Below, in pieces: positions 44,301 through 53,728 of a stretch of 64,000 nt of DNA. The position numbers were made by a program, and so were the translations under genes. Source of the DNA: Limosilactobacillus sp. (GTDB taxonomy: Bacteria > Bacillota > Bacilli > Lactobacillales > Lactobacillaceae); contig NZ_JAKVPE010000001.1 in NCBI RefSeq assembly GCF_022482365.1, positions 1,736,001 to 1,800,000 on the forward strand, read 5' to 3'. The notes below the pieces were generated by a model that saw only the letters and a program-made list of their open reading frames with translations, was not told where the DNA came from and ran no database searches. Each line of letters begins with the position of its first letter. Position 1 is the stretch's first letter.

Positions 44301-45035
44301 ACGGTTACCCGGACAATCATCATTAATAACCCGGTTGACGGGACCAGCAGTCAAGTGCAAACCGTCACCCTTCACCGGACGGCAAGCTACGATGTCGTGA
44401 CTGGCCAAACCAGCTATGGCGTTTGGTCAGTCGGTGAATGGGCTGCCGTTGCCGTCCCAGTCGTTGCCGGTTACACGGCTAGTCAAACCGAAGTACCGCA
44501 AGTAACGGTTAATGGCTCCACAACGGATACGACCGTGGTGGTTAACTACACCGGCGATGACCAGACGAATGTCTACCGCTTCGTTGATGCGGACACCAAC
44601 CAACAGATTGGTTCTGACTTCACGATCAGTGGTAAGACTGGCCAAACGATTGCCCTCAACATCAGTATTCCGGACGGCTATGAGCTCGCCGATGGCCAGA
44701 CCCTGCCGACCTCATATACCTTTAAGGCCAACAACGAACCGATCATCATTCGCCTTAAGAGCCAACAACAGAATGCTAGTGGCGCGGATTCGCAAGCAAA
44801 GCGGCCGGACACTGGTTCAAACCAATCCAGCAACAGTCAAACGGGGACAAACGCTAGTCCTGTTGTTAACAATGTCCAATCACAATCCGCTGCTGGTTCA
44901 AAGCAGTCCCAGCAAACGTCGGCTAGTCAATTACCGCAAACTGGTAATGACCATTCCGAAGCCGCAGCTGCCGGCTTGATGTTAGTTGGACTGACAAGTA
45001 TGTTTGGCTTGGCCAAGCGGAAGAAGCGTAACTAA
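41397..45035 (+). CDS. YSIRK/LPQTG surface protein with mucin-binding repeats
   Basis: The 1212-residue sortase-anchored adhesin has a signal peptide with FGLRKLSIGVASVLLS (residues about 23-38, cleavage near HADA about 49). A Ser-rich stretch runs to about 165 and a unique N-terminal region to about 545. Three complete 169-171-residue repeats and a partial fourth start at residues about 551, 722, 891 and 1060. Each repeat has a MucBP half (YRFVDTDNNxQQVGS, GYELADGQTLPTSYTF) and a half with TVTRTIIINNPV and GEWAAVAVPVVAGYTASQ. A Gln/Ser linker and LPQTG at 1179-1183 with RKKRN tail follow. AGGAGGGG precedes ATG 41397. Likely binds mucus glycoproteins. Confidence 0.93.
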   Translation: MLSKNNHLMKQRLISNAATHQRFGLRKLSIGVASVLLSTTFFLGTAHADAMGATVTQAGNTAMPSENVTSSSASNLQNSNTITLGSGSPADSTSASTSNDSGASSSNNESTLSSEVNSAASESSSQNTPAATVANSKRVAAAPASETPAEQASATIVYREGSKEVGTESTISGTVGQTVDLTLNVPSGYSLVPGVTVPSTYTFTNASEQYIYIPVVAPDHRVVHADETKSLNFTFNYEKVKVNYGANGLPTGVSDDGRLGTNNDSLKFTYTYTGDVLDASDNTIIQQGLWEFTSVDNQLANDPRGNDGSNGGTFLQGSTMYLFPTGKEGVPSYSNHYNGWLIGPNISDEELSHYYLIISNDSASPYSLVFDNPQLAQYINIIGYLGFQLQLLGSDYDNVEKLPDTIGLTLKYLENPSVVAIGTDGQRITTLSPLQLAGYNGSTGDIHSPQVMIYDHGYSDIYGFADTSQWAGYHRYTGSDASHIIEQFGDNNGFKDSGYTASGASFDSDSSTIAKYDEGISYGNGFTLADGTQLLGPVYVVMVTDPQSVTYRFVDTDNNNAQVGSDHTYEGKTDQPITLSPSLSIPEGYELADGQTLPTSYTFKATNQPIVIRLKHQRKDTSDTDPQTTKTVTRTIIINNPVDGTSSQVQTVTLHRTASYDVVTGQTSYGVWSVGEWAAVAVPVVAGYTASQAEVPAVTVTGSTADATVVINYTGDEQTNVYRFVDTDNNNQQVGSDVTISGKTGQTVALNISIPEGYELADGQTLPTSYTFKATNQPIVIRLKHQRQDTSDTDSQATKTVTRTIIINNPVAGTSRQAQTVTLHRTASYDAVTGQTTYGDWSTGEWAAVAVPVVAGYTASQAEVPQATVTGSTTDTTVVVNYTANDQTNVYRFVDTDNNDQQVGSDVMISGRTGQTIALNISVPEGYELADGQTLPTSYTFEATNQPIVIRLKHQRRDTSATDPQATKTVTRTIIINNPVDGTSSQVQTVTLHRTASYDVVTGQTSYGVWSVGEWAAVAVPVVAGYTASQTEVPQVTVNGSTTDTTVVVNYTGDDQTNVYRFVDADTNQQIGSDFTISGKTGQTIALNISIPDGYELADGQTLPTSYTFKANNEPIIIRLKSQQQNASGADSQAKRPDTGSNQSSNSQTGTNASPVVNNVQSQSAAGSKQSQQTSASQLPQTGNDHSEAAAAGLMLVGLTSMFGLAKRKKRN
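43047..44760 (+). repeat. Tandem 507-513-bp repeats inside surface protein gene
   Basis: Units begin at 43047, 43560, 44067 and 44574; the last is truncated after its MucBP half. Units are very similar at the DNA level (for instance the GAAGACGGTCACCCGGACA block recurs), so copy number can change by recombination or be mis-assembled from short reads. Confidence 0.9.
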
Positions 45036-45101
45036 GGGCAAAAAGCTATAGTTTGATTGCTCCTTTCGTTAGATGATCAGTACTCAACATTTTAAAGCCC
45101 C

Positions 45102-45156
45102 AAAAAAGAAGAACCATTCAGGATTTCATTTGAAACTCTGAATGGTTCTTCTTTTT
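45102..45156. terminator. Bidirectional terminator, surface protein and P-type ATPase
   Basis: A 16-bp perfect stem (45106-45121 with 45138-45153), A run before and T run after, between two convergent genes. Confidence 0.88.
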
Positions 45157-45174
45157 GTTACCTTCTACTCACTT

Positions 45175-46983
45175 TTAATCATGTAACTGCCGTGCCTTCA
45201 GCGCCCAGAGGATCGAGACGGTGTCGATCACTTCCTGGAGCATGGCGCCAACGAAGGCCGGGATGATCCCGGTCGTCGCAATCAGCATCAAGAGAGTACA
45301 GATGGCAATCCCGATCAAGACGGCCTGACGGGCAATCTTCAGGGTGTCCTCGGAAATTGCCACCGCCTTGGCAACCTTGTAGAGATCGTCCTTTAGGATC
45401 ACGACCGCGGCTGATTCGCTGGCCGCCGAAGAACCGTGGGCCCCCATGGCAATCCCGACGTCGGCGGTAACCAGGGATGGCGCGTCGTTGACCCCATCGC
45501 CGACCATGAAGTCGGGGTGAAGATCCTGCGGCACGCTCTTCAAGGCGGCAATCTTGTCCTTTGGCAGGAGATCGGCCCGGACGTCGGTAATCCCGACCTG
45601 CTTGGCGACCCGCTCGGCGATTGCCCGCTGGTCCCCGGTCAGCATCATCAGGTTGGTGACGCCGAGCTCCTTGAGCTTGGTCATCGTCTTGGCGGCTTCT
45701 GGCCGGATGTGGTCGGTGAAGGTGACCGCCCCGTAGTAGTGGCCGTCAAGGCTGACGTAGATGGCGGTCGTCTTCAGCAGAGGCTGCCCGCTGTCGGGCG
45801 CGGCGAACTTGAGCTTGCCGACCTTGACCACCTGAGTATCGATCTTGGCGGCAACCCCCATCCCAGTAGTTTCGGTCAGGTCACTGACGTCCAGGAGCTT
45901 GGTTCCCGCGTCCTTGGCGTAGGCAATCATGGACCGGGCCAGGATGTGGGACGAGTCCTGTTCGGCGCTGGCCGCGATCTGCAGGAGCTTGTCCTTGTCA
46001 GCACCGGCAGCCGGGAGAACCTCATCGACGGTCAGTTGCCCGTTGGTGATCGTCCCGGTCTTATCGAAGGCGCCCGTCTTGGCAGCGGCCAGCTTCTCAA
46101 GCACGCTCCCGGTCTTCACGACGATCCCGTTCCGCGAGGCCCGGCTCATCCCCGAAACCATGGCAACGGGCGCCGCCAGGATCAACGGACACGGCGAGGC
46201 AACCACGAGCACCTCGGCGAAGCGCCGCGGGTCGCCGGAGAGCCACCAGGCGGTCACCGAAATCACGATGGCGAGGATGGTGAAGGGCACCGCGTACCGG
46301 TCGGCTAGCCGAACAAAGTGGGCCGGGGTGCTCTCGGCCTCCTTGACCAGTTTCACCAGCTGCTGGTACTGGCTGTCCTTGGCCAGCTTGGTGACGGTGA
46401 TCGTGACCGCGTTGTCACCGTTGACCGACCCGGACATCACCGTGTCGCCGATTTCCTTGTCGACCGGCTTGGATTCCCCGGTCAGGGAGGCTTCGTTGAA
46501 GGATCCGCTCCCCTTGATGATTTGTCCATCGACCGGGACCAGCTCCCCGGGTTTGACCAGGACCTTTTGCCCGACCTTGACCAGATCGACCTCAACGTCA
46601 TTGGTGCCGGTCGCGGTCAGCAGGTGGGCGGTTTGCGGCGAGTTGTCGAGTAGGGACTTGAGCTCCGAGTTGGCCTTGCGGGCGGCGTAGTCCTCGAGGG
46701 CATCCCCGCCGATCAGCATGACCAGGATCACCATGGCGGCCCAGTACTCGCTGATCGAAAGGGTGGCGACCACCGCCATGATGGCGAGCAGGTCGACCCC
46801 GTACTTGCCGGAACGCAGGGTTTTGATCATCCCGATGAACATGTTGATGGCCATGATCGCCCCCACGATCGTGACCAGTCCCTGGGCCCAGAGTGGCTGG
46901 TGAAGAGCGTACTGCAGGATTAGGGCCACCGTGGCGATTGCCAGGATGATGGCCAGCTTTTGCTTATTCGATAAACGTTTCAT
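45175..46983 (-). CDS. Heavy-metal P1B-type ATPase, SPC motif, no N-terminal metal domain
   Basis: The 602-residue metal exporter has helices at the N-terminus and none of the CxxC metal-binding domains. Actuator TGES is in SLTGESKPV, the membrane metal site is ASPCPLILAAP, the phosphorylation site is DKTGTIT, and the ATP site is GDGVNDAP. SPC rather than CPC, and only six to seven helices, point to the P1B-4 group (Co/Fe/Zn/Cd-type efflux). The HP motif reads SHILARS, with Ile instead of the usual Pro after His. Single gene; GGGAGGGG precedes ATG 46983. The metal is not certain from sequence. Confidence 0.9.
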   Translation of the reverse strand: MKRLSNKQKLAIILAIATVALILQYALHQPLWAQGLVTIVGAIMAINMFIGMIKTLRSGKYGVDLLAIMAVVATLSISEYWAAMVILVMLIGGDALEDYAARKANSELKSLLDNSPQTAHLLTATGTNDVEVDLVKVGQKVLVKPGELVPVDGQIIKGSGSFNEASLTGESKPVDKEIGDTVMSGSVNGDNAVTITVTKLAKDSQYQQLVKLVKEAESTPAHFVRLADRYAVPFTILAIVISVTAWWLSGDPRRFAEVLVVASPCPLILAAPVAMVSGMSRASRNGIVVKTGSVLEKLAAAKTGAFDKTGTITNGQLTVDEVLPAAGADKDKLLQIAASAEQDSSHILARSMIAYAKDAGTKLLDVSDLTETTGMGVAAKIDTQVVKVGKLKFAAPDSGQPLLKTTAIYVSLDGHYYGAVTFTDHIRPEAAKTMTKLKELGVTNLMMLTGDQRAIAERVAKQVGITDVRADLLPKDKIAALKSVPQDLHPDFMVGDGVNDAPSLVTADVGIAMGAHGSSAASESAAVVILKDDLYKVAKAVAISEDTLKIARQAVLIGIAICTLLMLIATTGIIPAFVGAMLQEVIDTVSILWALKARQLHD

Positions 46984-47092
46984 AATTTAACACCCCTCCC
47001 AAAGTATTACTATCTTAATTATAGAATAAGTGCCGGATTAACGCAGCTTTTTAAGACAAATTGGTGGAAGAGTGTAAATAGATGATTGACGA

Positions 47093-47224
47093 CTAGCGCC
47101 GGTTATTGAAGTAAAAGGCCAGGGCGATCAGAAGAAGCAGGACGATAATGGCCAGCCGTGGATTGGCCTTGAACAATTCGTGGAAGGCGTGAACCTGACC
47201 GATGCCGAGGGGTAAAGCGAACAT
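47093..47224 (-). CDS. 43-residue membrane microprotein
   Basis: An ATG at 47224 has an excellent ribosome site (AAAGGAGG, eight bases upstream). The peptide has a soluble start (MFALPLGIGQVHAFHELF), one membrane helix (LAIIVLLLLIALAFYF) and a basic end (NNRR). It lies alone between the metal ATPase and ldhD, minus strand. The ribosome site and clean single-helix design argue that it is translated. Function unknown; possible small regulator of a membrane protein such as the ATPase. Confidence 0.65.
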   Translation of the reverse strand: MFALPLGIGQVHAFHELFKANPRLAIIVLLLLIALAFYFNNRR

Positions 47225-47301
47225 AAGAAAGCCTCCTTTAAGTCTTTGGGGTCAATTATGACGGTTGGTGGCGCGGGGATCAAGCAAGAACAACTCTTTA
47301 A

Positions 47302-48430
<1,129 letters not shown>

Positions 48431-48436
48431 TAAGAT

Positions 48437-48565
48437 TGGAAGTGGAAAATAACCACTAAAGTGGGGCGTATGGCTAACCTAGGGCGGGAGTCGGCGCTGA
48501 AGGCGTCGGCTTTCGTCCGTAGTTAGACACTAGCCCCACGGTTATTTTCCACGTTATCTTTTTCA
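48437..48565 (+). ncRNA. Long-hairpin structured RNA candidate upstream of msrB
   Basis: GTGGAAAATAACC at its 5' end pairs perfectly with GGTTATTTTCCAC near its 3' end. Within that, GTGGGGC pairs with GCCCCAC, CTAAC with GTTAG, and CGGCGC with GCGTCG, separated by bulges. The result is a single rod about 130 nt long ending before CTTTTT. The rod with internal bubbles recalls 6S RNA but is shorter than usual. It could instead be a leader controlling msrB. I cannot assign it to a known RNA family. Confidence 0.55.
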
Positions 48566-48572
48566 ATAACTT

Positions 48573-48622
48573 GGGGCGCAGTTTCGGCTGGGCCCCTTTT
48601 GCAATTAAAGGGGGAATCGAGA
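48573..48622 (+). promoter_or_regulatory. msrB: Alternative hairpins at the msrB ribosome site
   Basis: GGGGC (48573-48577) can pair with GCCCC (48592-48596), followed by TTTT. Alternatively CCCCTTT (48593-48599) can pair with AAAGGGG (48607-48613), which is the msrB ribosome site. The two pairings exclude each other, a layout seen in translational switches. Confidence 0.45.
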
Positions 48623-49048
48623 ATGGAAAAGCAAGAAGAACTGCGCAGGCGCCTGACGCCGGAGCAATACGCCGTCACCCAGGAGGCGGCGACCGAGCGG
48701 CCCTTTACCGGTAAGTACGACCAGTTCGACCGGCCGGGAATTTACGTCGACGTGGTCAGCGGGGAGCCGTTGTTTTCCTCGCTGGATAAGTACGATGCCG
48801 GCTGCGGCTGGCCGTCCTTTACCAAGCCGATCGCCAAGCTGACGGAAAAACGGGACCAGTCCCTGGGAATGGAACGCACCGAGGTTCGCAGTCAGCAAGC
48901 CAACTCCCATTTGGGCCATGTCTTCACCGATGGTCCAACCGACCGGGGCGGGCTGCGCTACTGCATCAATTCAGCGGCCCTGCGCTTTGTCCCACTGGCC
49001 GACCTGGAGAAGGAAGGTTACGGGCAGTACCGTGCATTATTTGAATAA
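48623..49048 (+). CDS. msrB: Peptide-methionine (R)-S-oxide reductase
   Basis: The 141-residue enzyme reduces the R form of oxidised methionine in proteins. GCGWPSF (about residue 57), [13 protein letters not shown] and [11 protein letters not shown] with the catalytic Cys define MsrB. The CxxC zinc-binding pairs of many MsrB proteins are absent; [15 protein letters not shown] stands where the first pair would be, so this is the zinc-free type. ATG 48623 has AAAGGGGG upstream, preferred over the in-frame TTG at 48599. The methionine transport operon lies close by on the other strand. Confidence 0.93.
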   Translation: MEKQEELRRRLTPEQYAVTQEAATERPFTGKYDQFDRPGIYVDVVSGEPLFSSLDKYDAGCGWPSFTKPIAKLTEKRDQSLGMERTEVRSQQANSHLGHVFTDGPTDRGGLRYCINSAALRFVPLADLEKEGYGQYRALFE

Positions 49049-49052
49049 AGAA

Positions 49053-49094
49053 AAAGCAAAGGCCCCAGCTCGTTTGAGTTGGGGCCTTTGCTTA
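49053..49094 (+). terminator. msrB terminator
   Basis: AAAGCAAAGGCCCCAGCTC pairs with GAGTTGGGGCCTTTGCTT, a stem of about 18 bp with one G-T pair. Confidence 0.85.
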
Positions 49095-49118
49095 TAAATG
49101 AATAATTGCTTGGATTAG

Positions 49119-49220
49119 TTATTCTTGGGGTTTACCACCTATAAACATCCCGGCAGCAGAAGCCAAAATAATTCCAATGAAACTTACAACAGCGATCATG
49201 TTACTAAGAGCTGACATCAT
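49119..49220 (-). CDS. 33-residue membrane microprotein
   Basis: From ATG 49220 (or the adjacent ATG 49217), with AAGGAAGGG upstream, a peptide starts MMSALSNMIA, has one hydrophobic helix (VVSFIGIILASAAGMFIGG) and ends KPQE. Small hydrophobic peptides like this can be toxins or regulators of membrane complexes; no antitoxin RNA is obvious. It is too short for routine gene finders. Confidence 0.55.
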   Translation of the reverse strand: MMSALSNMIAVVSFIGIILASAAGMFIGGKPQE

Positions 49221-49567
49221 GGTAAACACCCTTCCTTTTCTAAATAAGCTCTGATATCTTTCAACACCCATATTATAGCAAGTTTCTGCCATTACGCTGA
49301 TAATAATTGGGTAATTTTTTGCTAAGCAAAACCGGCGACAATGCTTATTAAACGCTTAGGAATAGTTAATAATCTGGTAGTGTGTTCCCATTAGGGTGGT
49401 AGGGTCCAAATTGTCCAAAAAGTGGATAGTGAACGAAAAATGATTCGCCAAAATGAATCTTCACCTTTTCTTAAACAAATGTGAATGAACCCGCCGGATT
49501 ATCAACTTATTGCCAAAAGAAAACGCTGAGGAAAATTCTCAGCGTTTGGAAGGGAGTTAATAATCTT
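49221..49567. other. AT-rich gap with terminator of the methionine operon
   Basis: About 300 bp of AT-rich sequence without a coding frame I trust. At 49521-49547 AAACGCTGAG/CTCAGCGTTT forms a hairpin followed on the minus strand by TTCTTTT, the terminator of the metQNI-M20 operon. Confidence 0.7.
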
Positions 49568-50710
49568 CTAATCGAAGAAATCATGGACGATTTGTTTGTA
49601 GGTTTTAATGGTAGAAAGAAAACTGGAGATGGTGGTGTACTCGTCCTTTTGGTGGGCACGCTCCCACTTATCGCAGCCGAGCACCACCACCGGAAGGTCC
49701 GGCCGGTGCAAGGTGAAGACGCTGGCGTCCGTGGCCCCGTTGATGATGTCGAGCTTGATCTCCTTATCAAAGTTCGTCTGGGCGGCACTTAGGATGCCCT
49801 GCACGAACTTGCTCTTGGGATCGGTCGCCACCGGCCGAAAGCTCATTAGGATTGTTAATTCGAGGTGGTAAGGAGTGGTCTGGTTGATGTGGGCGATTGT
49901 CTGCTTGAGCCGCGCGATGACCTTGTCGTTGTCAAAGACCGCCGTGGGCCGGATGTTGCCCTGCAGGATGGCCCGGTCCGGAATCGTGTTGACCTGGTCA
50001 CCGCCCTTGATGACGGTGACGCTGTGCTGGAGCTTTCCCAAGTAAGGGTCGTCCTGCACGTCGTCGAAGAGCTGGTTTTCGGCCTGGATGAAGGCAACCA
50101 AACCGCTGATGGCGTTGATCCCGTCGGCGGGGCGGGAACTGTGGACGGACTTGCCGAGGCTGGTGACCTGGTAGTTCATGCTGCCGGAGTGGGCAAAGAT
50201 GACGTTGCCGCTGGTTGGTTCACCAACGACGAGGGCGTCAATGTCCTTTGCCGCGCCCGCGTGTTCGAGGCGGTTGGCCCCTGGCGTCCCGTATTCCTCA
50301 CCGGCCGTGGCAATGAAGCGCAGCGTGCCGGCTGGCAGCTGACCTTCCTCCTTTAACTCGATCAAGGTGAGGGCCTGGGCGGCCAGGCCGCTCTTCATGT
50401 CGGCGGCTCCACGTCCGTAAAGACGGTCGCCGTCGATTTCGGCACCAAACGGGTCGTGCTGCCAGCTTTCGGGATCGCTGACGGCGACCGTGTCCTGGTG
50501 CCCGGTCAGGGCGAGTACTCGTGGATCGCTGCCTTGACCGATCTGGGCGGTCAGGTTGGCCCGGTGATCGCCGAACTCGTCGACGGTCGCTTCAATGCCG
50601 TGGGCCGCAAGCAGCTTTTGCAGGTAGCGGGCGACCGCCACCTCGTTGCCATTGACGGAATGGATCTTGATCAGGTCCTGCAGAATCTTTACCTTTTCAC
50701 TATCTTCCAT
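49568..50710 (-). CDS. M20-family metallopeptidase/deacylase (ArgE/DapE type)
   Basis: A 380-residue zinc hydrolase. LALTGHQDTV holds the first ligand His and catalytic Asp, GRGAADMKSG the bridging Asp, ATAGEEYG the Glu pair, GEPTS a further ligand and CDKWERAHQKDEY the last His. A central lid/dimer domain (about 180-290) has NTIPDRAILQGNIRPT. The fold suits DapE, ArgE or aminoacylase activity. As last gene of the methionine-transport operon it may release methionine from an N-acyl or peptide form after uptake, which is inference. ATG 50710 is used because the upstream TTG overlaps its ribosome site AAGGAG. Confidence 0.88.
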   Translation of the reverse strand: MEDSEKVKILQDLIKIHSVNGNEVAVARYLQKLLAAHGIEATVDEFGDHRANLTAQIGQGSDPRVLALTGHQDTVAVSDPESWQHDPFGAEIDGDRLYGRGAADMKSGLAAQALTLIELKEEGQLPAGTLRFIATAGEEYGTPGANRLEHAGAAKDIDALVVGEPTSGNVIFAHSGSMNYQVTSLGKSVHSSRPADGINAISGLVAFIQAENQLFDDVQDDPYLGKLQHSVTVIKGGDQVNTIPDRAILQGNIRPTAVFDNDKVIARLKQTIAHINQTTPYHLELTILMSFRPVATDPKSKFVQGILSAAQTNFDKEIKLDIINGATDASVFTLHRPDLPVVVLGCDKWERAHQKDEYTTISSFLSTIKTYKQIVHDFFD

Positions 50711-50749
50711 AAGAACGACTACTCCTTCCAATCAAACAATTAGCGCAAA

Positions 50750-51439
50750 TTAACGATCCTGGTGGTTGAACTTCTTGGCGAGCAGGTCACCGACGATCTG
50801 GATGATCAGGACGAACAAGAGGACCAGCAGGGTGGCCACCAGGGTGACGTCGTTGTTGAAACGATCGTAACCGTAAGAGATGGCAGTGTTCCCCAGGCCA
50901 CCGGCACCGATCGCCCCGGCCATGGCGGTCAGGCCGACCAGGCTGATCAGGGTAACGGTTGAAACCCGAATGATTTCGGACCGCCCTTCACGCAGGTAGA
51001 CGTCGTGGATGATGTCCCAGTTGGTTGCCCCGATGGCCTGGGCGGCTTCGATCTTACCGTGATCAACGCTTTCCAGGGCCACCTGAATCTGCCGGGCGTA
51101 GAAGCCAAAGGCCCCGACCGTCAGTGGCACCAGGGCCGCGGTCGTCCCGATCTGGGTACCGACCAGCAGCTGGGTGAACGGTGCGATGAAGGCCAGCAGG
51201 ATGATAAATGGGATGGCCCGGAAGATGGAAACAAGCTTGTCGCAGATGTTGAACCAGACCTTGTTTTCCAGGATGCCACCGGGTTCGGTAACGACGAGGG
51301 CGACTCCGAAGAAGAGTCCGAGTAGGCCGGCAAAGATGGCGGGCCAGAAAGTCATGTACAGTGTTTGGAGAATCGACGTGCCCCAGCCGTTATCGCCGGA
51401 CCAGCCGAGTTCCACTACGTTAGGAAAAATACTACTCAT
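50750..51439 (-). CDS. metI: Methionine ABC transporter permease MetI
   Basis: A 229-residue permease with about five to six membrane helices. The binding-protein-dependent transport signature is the segment around [17 protein letters not shown] (EAA motif), which contacts Met[22 protein letters not shown] is the conserved C-terminal region of MetI. The start ATG 51439 lies within the last codons of metN (ATGAGTAG), with AGGAGG upstream, so translation is coupled. A longer start at 51460 is unlikely. Confidence 0.92.
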   Translation of the reverse strand: MSSIFPNVVELGWSGDNGWGTSILQTLYMTFWPAIFAGLLGLFFGVALVVTEPGGILENKVWFNICDKLVSIFRAIPFIILLAFIAPFTQLLVGTQIGTTAALVPLTVGAFGFYARQIQVALESVDHGKIEAAQAIGATNWDIIHDVYLREGRSEIIRVSTVTLISLVGLTAMAGAIGAGGLGNTAISYGYDRFNNDVTLVATLLVLLFVLIIQIVGDLLAKKFNHQDR

Positions 51440-52496
51440 TCCAAATCCTCCTATCATCAATCTTGGTTACGGTAACGTTACTATCGTGCAGGAACTTAAC
51501 GGCGTCCTTGCGCTGCTGATCGTCCCCCTTGACGACGACGAACAGGGTCCCAACCGGTTGGCCGGAGAGAACTTCGACGTTCCCGTAGAGAATACTTGCT
51601 TCGACGTTGAGCCGCTTGTAGAGCTCAACGATGATTGACTGGGTGACGTTATTGCCGTTGTAGACCAGCTGGAAGAGCTCTTCGTTGTCGGCCAGGTGGT
51701 CGAGGTTGAAGGCCTTCAGGGTATCGACGGCGGCCAGGGAGCCACCGACGAACTGCCGGGTCAATTCCTGCTTTGGCCGCAGGAAGACGTCCTGGAGGGC
51801 ACCCTTTTCAATGATCTTGCCGTGTTCCATGACGGCGATCTTGTTGGCAACCCGCTTGACAGCGTCCATTTCGTGGGTGATGAGGACGACGGTCAGGCCA
51901 CGCTCCTGGTTAAGCCGCTTCAAGAGGTCCAGGATCTGGTTGGTGTTTTGTGGGTCGAGGGCCGAGGTCGCTTCGTCGGAGATCAGGATCTTCGGGTCGT
52001 TGGCCAGCGCCCGGGCGATTGAGACCCGCTGCTGTTCACCACCGGAGAGCTGGACCGGGTAGAATTCGGCCTTATCCTTTAAGCCGACCAGGTCGAGCAG
52101 TTCGAGCGCCTTCTTTTCCTGGGCGTCGTCGTCCAGGTCACTGTGCTTTAGGGCGAAGAGGACGTTTTCGATCACCGAGGTTTCGTTTAGGAGGTTGAAG
52201 TGCTGGAAAATCATTCCGATGTTCCGGCGCTTAGTCTGGAGCTCCTTGCCGGAAACCCGTTGCTGGTGGTCACTGAAGAAGGTGTCGCCATCGACGGTCA
52301 CCGTCCCAGCGGTCGGCTTTTGGAGGAGGTTGATCGTCCGGACCAGGGTTGATTTCCCGGCACCGGAGTAACCGACGATCCCGTAAATGTCGCCGGGCTG
52401 GATCTGCAGGTTGACGTCCTGGACGGCACGGACAACCTTTTTGCCCTGCTTAAAGGTCACATCAATATCTTGTAAGTTAATGATTGGTTCTGCCAT
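51432..52496 (-). CDS. metN: Methionine ABC transporter ATP-binding protein MetN
   Basis: A 354-residue ATPase energising methionine uptake. Walker [11 protein letters not shown] (about 38-47), signature [15 protein letters not shown], Walker [14 protein letters not shown] and His switch ITHEMD are intact. The C-terminal about 80 residues form a NIL-type regulatory domain, in which methionine binding inhibits transport in known MetN proteins. GGAGGGA precedes ATG 52496. It is the second gene of the T-box operon. Confidence 0.95.
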   Translation of the reverse strand: MAEPIINLQDIDVTFKQGKKVVRAVQDVNLQIQPGDIYGIVGYSGAGKSTLVRTINLLQKPTAGTVTVDGDTFFSDHQQRVSGKELQTKRRNIGMIFQHFNLLNETSVIENVLFALKHSDLDDDAQEKKALELLDLVGLKDKAEFYPVQLSGGEQQRVSIARALANDPKILISDEATSALDPQNTNQILDLLKRLNQERGLTVVLITHEMDAVKRVANKIAVMEHGKIIEKGALQDVFLRPKQELTRQFVGGSLAAVDTLKAFNLDHLADNEELFQLVYNGNNVTQSIIVELYKRLNVEASILYGNVEVLSGQPVGTLFVVVKGDDQQRKDAVKFLHDSNVTVTKIDDRRIWNE

Positions 52497-52513
52497 GCAA
52501 ATCCCTCCGCTTA

Positions 52514-53368
52514 TTACTTATTGAAGTTCAGGTTCCAGGCTGGAATTTCGGCACTGCCGTAGTGCTTCTTCAGGAATTGCTTCGTCTTTTCAGTCTGGTA
52601 AGCCTTGACAACGTCCTTGTACAGTTCGTTGTTCTTGTCGCTCTTCTTGACGGCGATGACGTTGACCCATTGCTTAGCGTCCTTGTTGATTGGTTCAACG
52701 AAGATGGCGGACTTGTAATTAATGCCAGCGGCTTGGGCGTAGTTGGTGTTAACAACGGCGGCGTCAACGTTGCTTAAGGAACGTGCGGTTTGGTCAGCAG
52801 CCAGTTCCTTGATCTTGATGTTCTTCGGGTTGCTTGCGATTGAGTTAGCAGTGGCGAGCTTGGTGCCCTTCTTCAGGGTGAACAGGCCGGCGTTCTTCAG
52901 AACAGTGAGGGCCCGGGATTCGTTGGTAGCGTCGTTTGGAACGGCGATTGTGGCACCGTTTGGCAGATCCTTGATGCTCTTGTACTTCTTGGAGTAAACC
53001 CGGATTGGCGTGATGAAGGTGTCACCTAAGGAAACGATGTTGGTCTTGTGAGCCTGGTTCCAGTTCTTTAAGAACAGCTTGTGTTGGAAGGCGTTCAGGT
53101 CAACGTCACCGTTTTGCAGGGCCTTGTTTGGCTGGTTGTAGTCGGTGAATTCCTTGGTCTTGATCGTCACGTTGTACTTATTCTTGGCGGTCTTGGCAAC
53201 GGACTTCCAGAGGTTCTCGTCGTTCTTGTCCCCGGACATAATCCCGACGGTCACCGTCCGCTTGGCCTGTTGATGGGGCCGAACAAAACTAAAGTAACCA
53301 AAGACGATCACTAAGACAGCGACGATGGTCCAAATAATTGCATTTCTCTTCTTTCGATTCTTCCGCAT
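52514..53368 (-). CDS. metQ: MetQ/NlpA-family methionine-binding protein
   Basis: The 284-residue substrate-binding protein belongs to the NlpA group: [38 protein letters not shown] (two adjacent segments), [17 protein letters not shown] and [14 protein letters not shown] match. The N-terminus is RKNRKK followed by a hydrophobic helix, but there is no Cys and so no lipobox. It is therefore probably held by an uncleaved N-terminal helix rather than a lipid anchor. First gene of the operon after the T-box; SD AAGGGAG before ATG 53368. Confidence 0.92.
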   Translation of the reverse strand: MRKNRKKRNAIIWTIVAVLVIVFGYFSFVRPHQQAKRTVTVGIMSGDKNDENLWKSVAKTAKNKYNVTIKTKEFTDYNQPNKALQNGDVDLNAFQHKLFLKNWNQAHKTNIVSLGDTFITPIRVYSKKYKSIKDLPNGATIAVPNDATNESRALTVLKNAGLFTLKKGTKLATANSIASNPKNIKIKELAADQTARSLSNVDAAVVNTNYAQAAGINYKSAIFVEPINKDAKQWVNVIAVKKSDKNNELYKDVVKAYQTEKTKQFLKKHYGSAEIPAWNLNFNK

Positions 53369-53440
53369 AGTAAAAACTCCCTTTCTTGTTGTTATGCATT
53401 TGTTAGTTTCAATTAATCGTCACGATCGAATGCTTAGAAT

Positions 53441-53725
53441 AAAAAAAGCACTCGTCCCTAATTCAAAGGACGAGTGCTCGCGTTACCACCTTTATTCGCC
53501 GTACCGTCACCGGTACAGCCTCAGCAGGTTACTCTAATTAAATCATTAGAATTACCTAGCACGAATAACGTGTGCTAACCCGTTACCGACTAACTATCGC
53601 CGGTACCATTCCAAGCCCATCTTCGGCAGTTAGACCTGCTTCCTTCCACCACCCGGAAGCTCTCTTAAAGGCTTGGCTGCTTACTCTGCTTTTCGATATG
53701 TTTGTTTCGATTAATTGATTATGGG
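53441..53725 (-). promoter_or_regulatory. T-box leader, methionine-type (AUG specifier)
   Basis: Minus-strand leader of the metQNI operon. The T-box sequence AGGTGGTAACGCGAG is present just before the terminator GCACTCGTCC/GGGACGAGTGC with seven Us. Stem I is closed by CCAAGCC/GGCTTGG, and its 3' side carries GAAGATGGGC, with ATG (53620-53618) at the specifier position, reading tRNA-Met. Uncharged tRNA-Met would favour the antiterminator and switch on uptake. Confidence 0.9.
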
Positions 53726-53728
53726 TTC

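Noticed and set aside
43047-44760. CRISPR or transposon repeats
   Set aside because: The 507-bp units are in-frame protein domains of a MucBP adhesin.
45436-46308. 290-residue plus-strand frame opposite the P-type ATPase
   Set aside because: Pure shadow of a well-defined ATPase; all ATPase motifs are on the minus strand.
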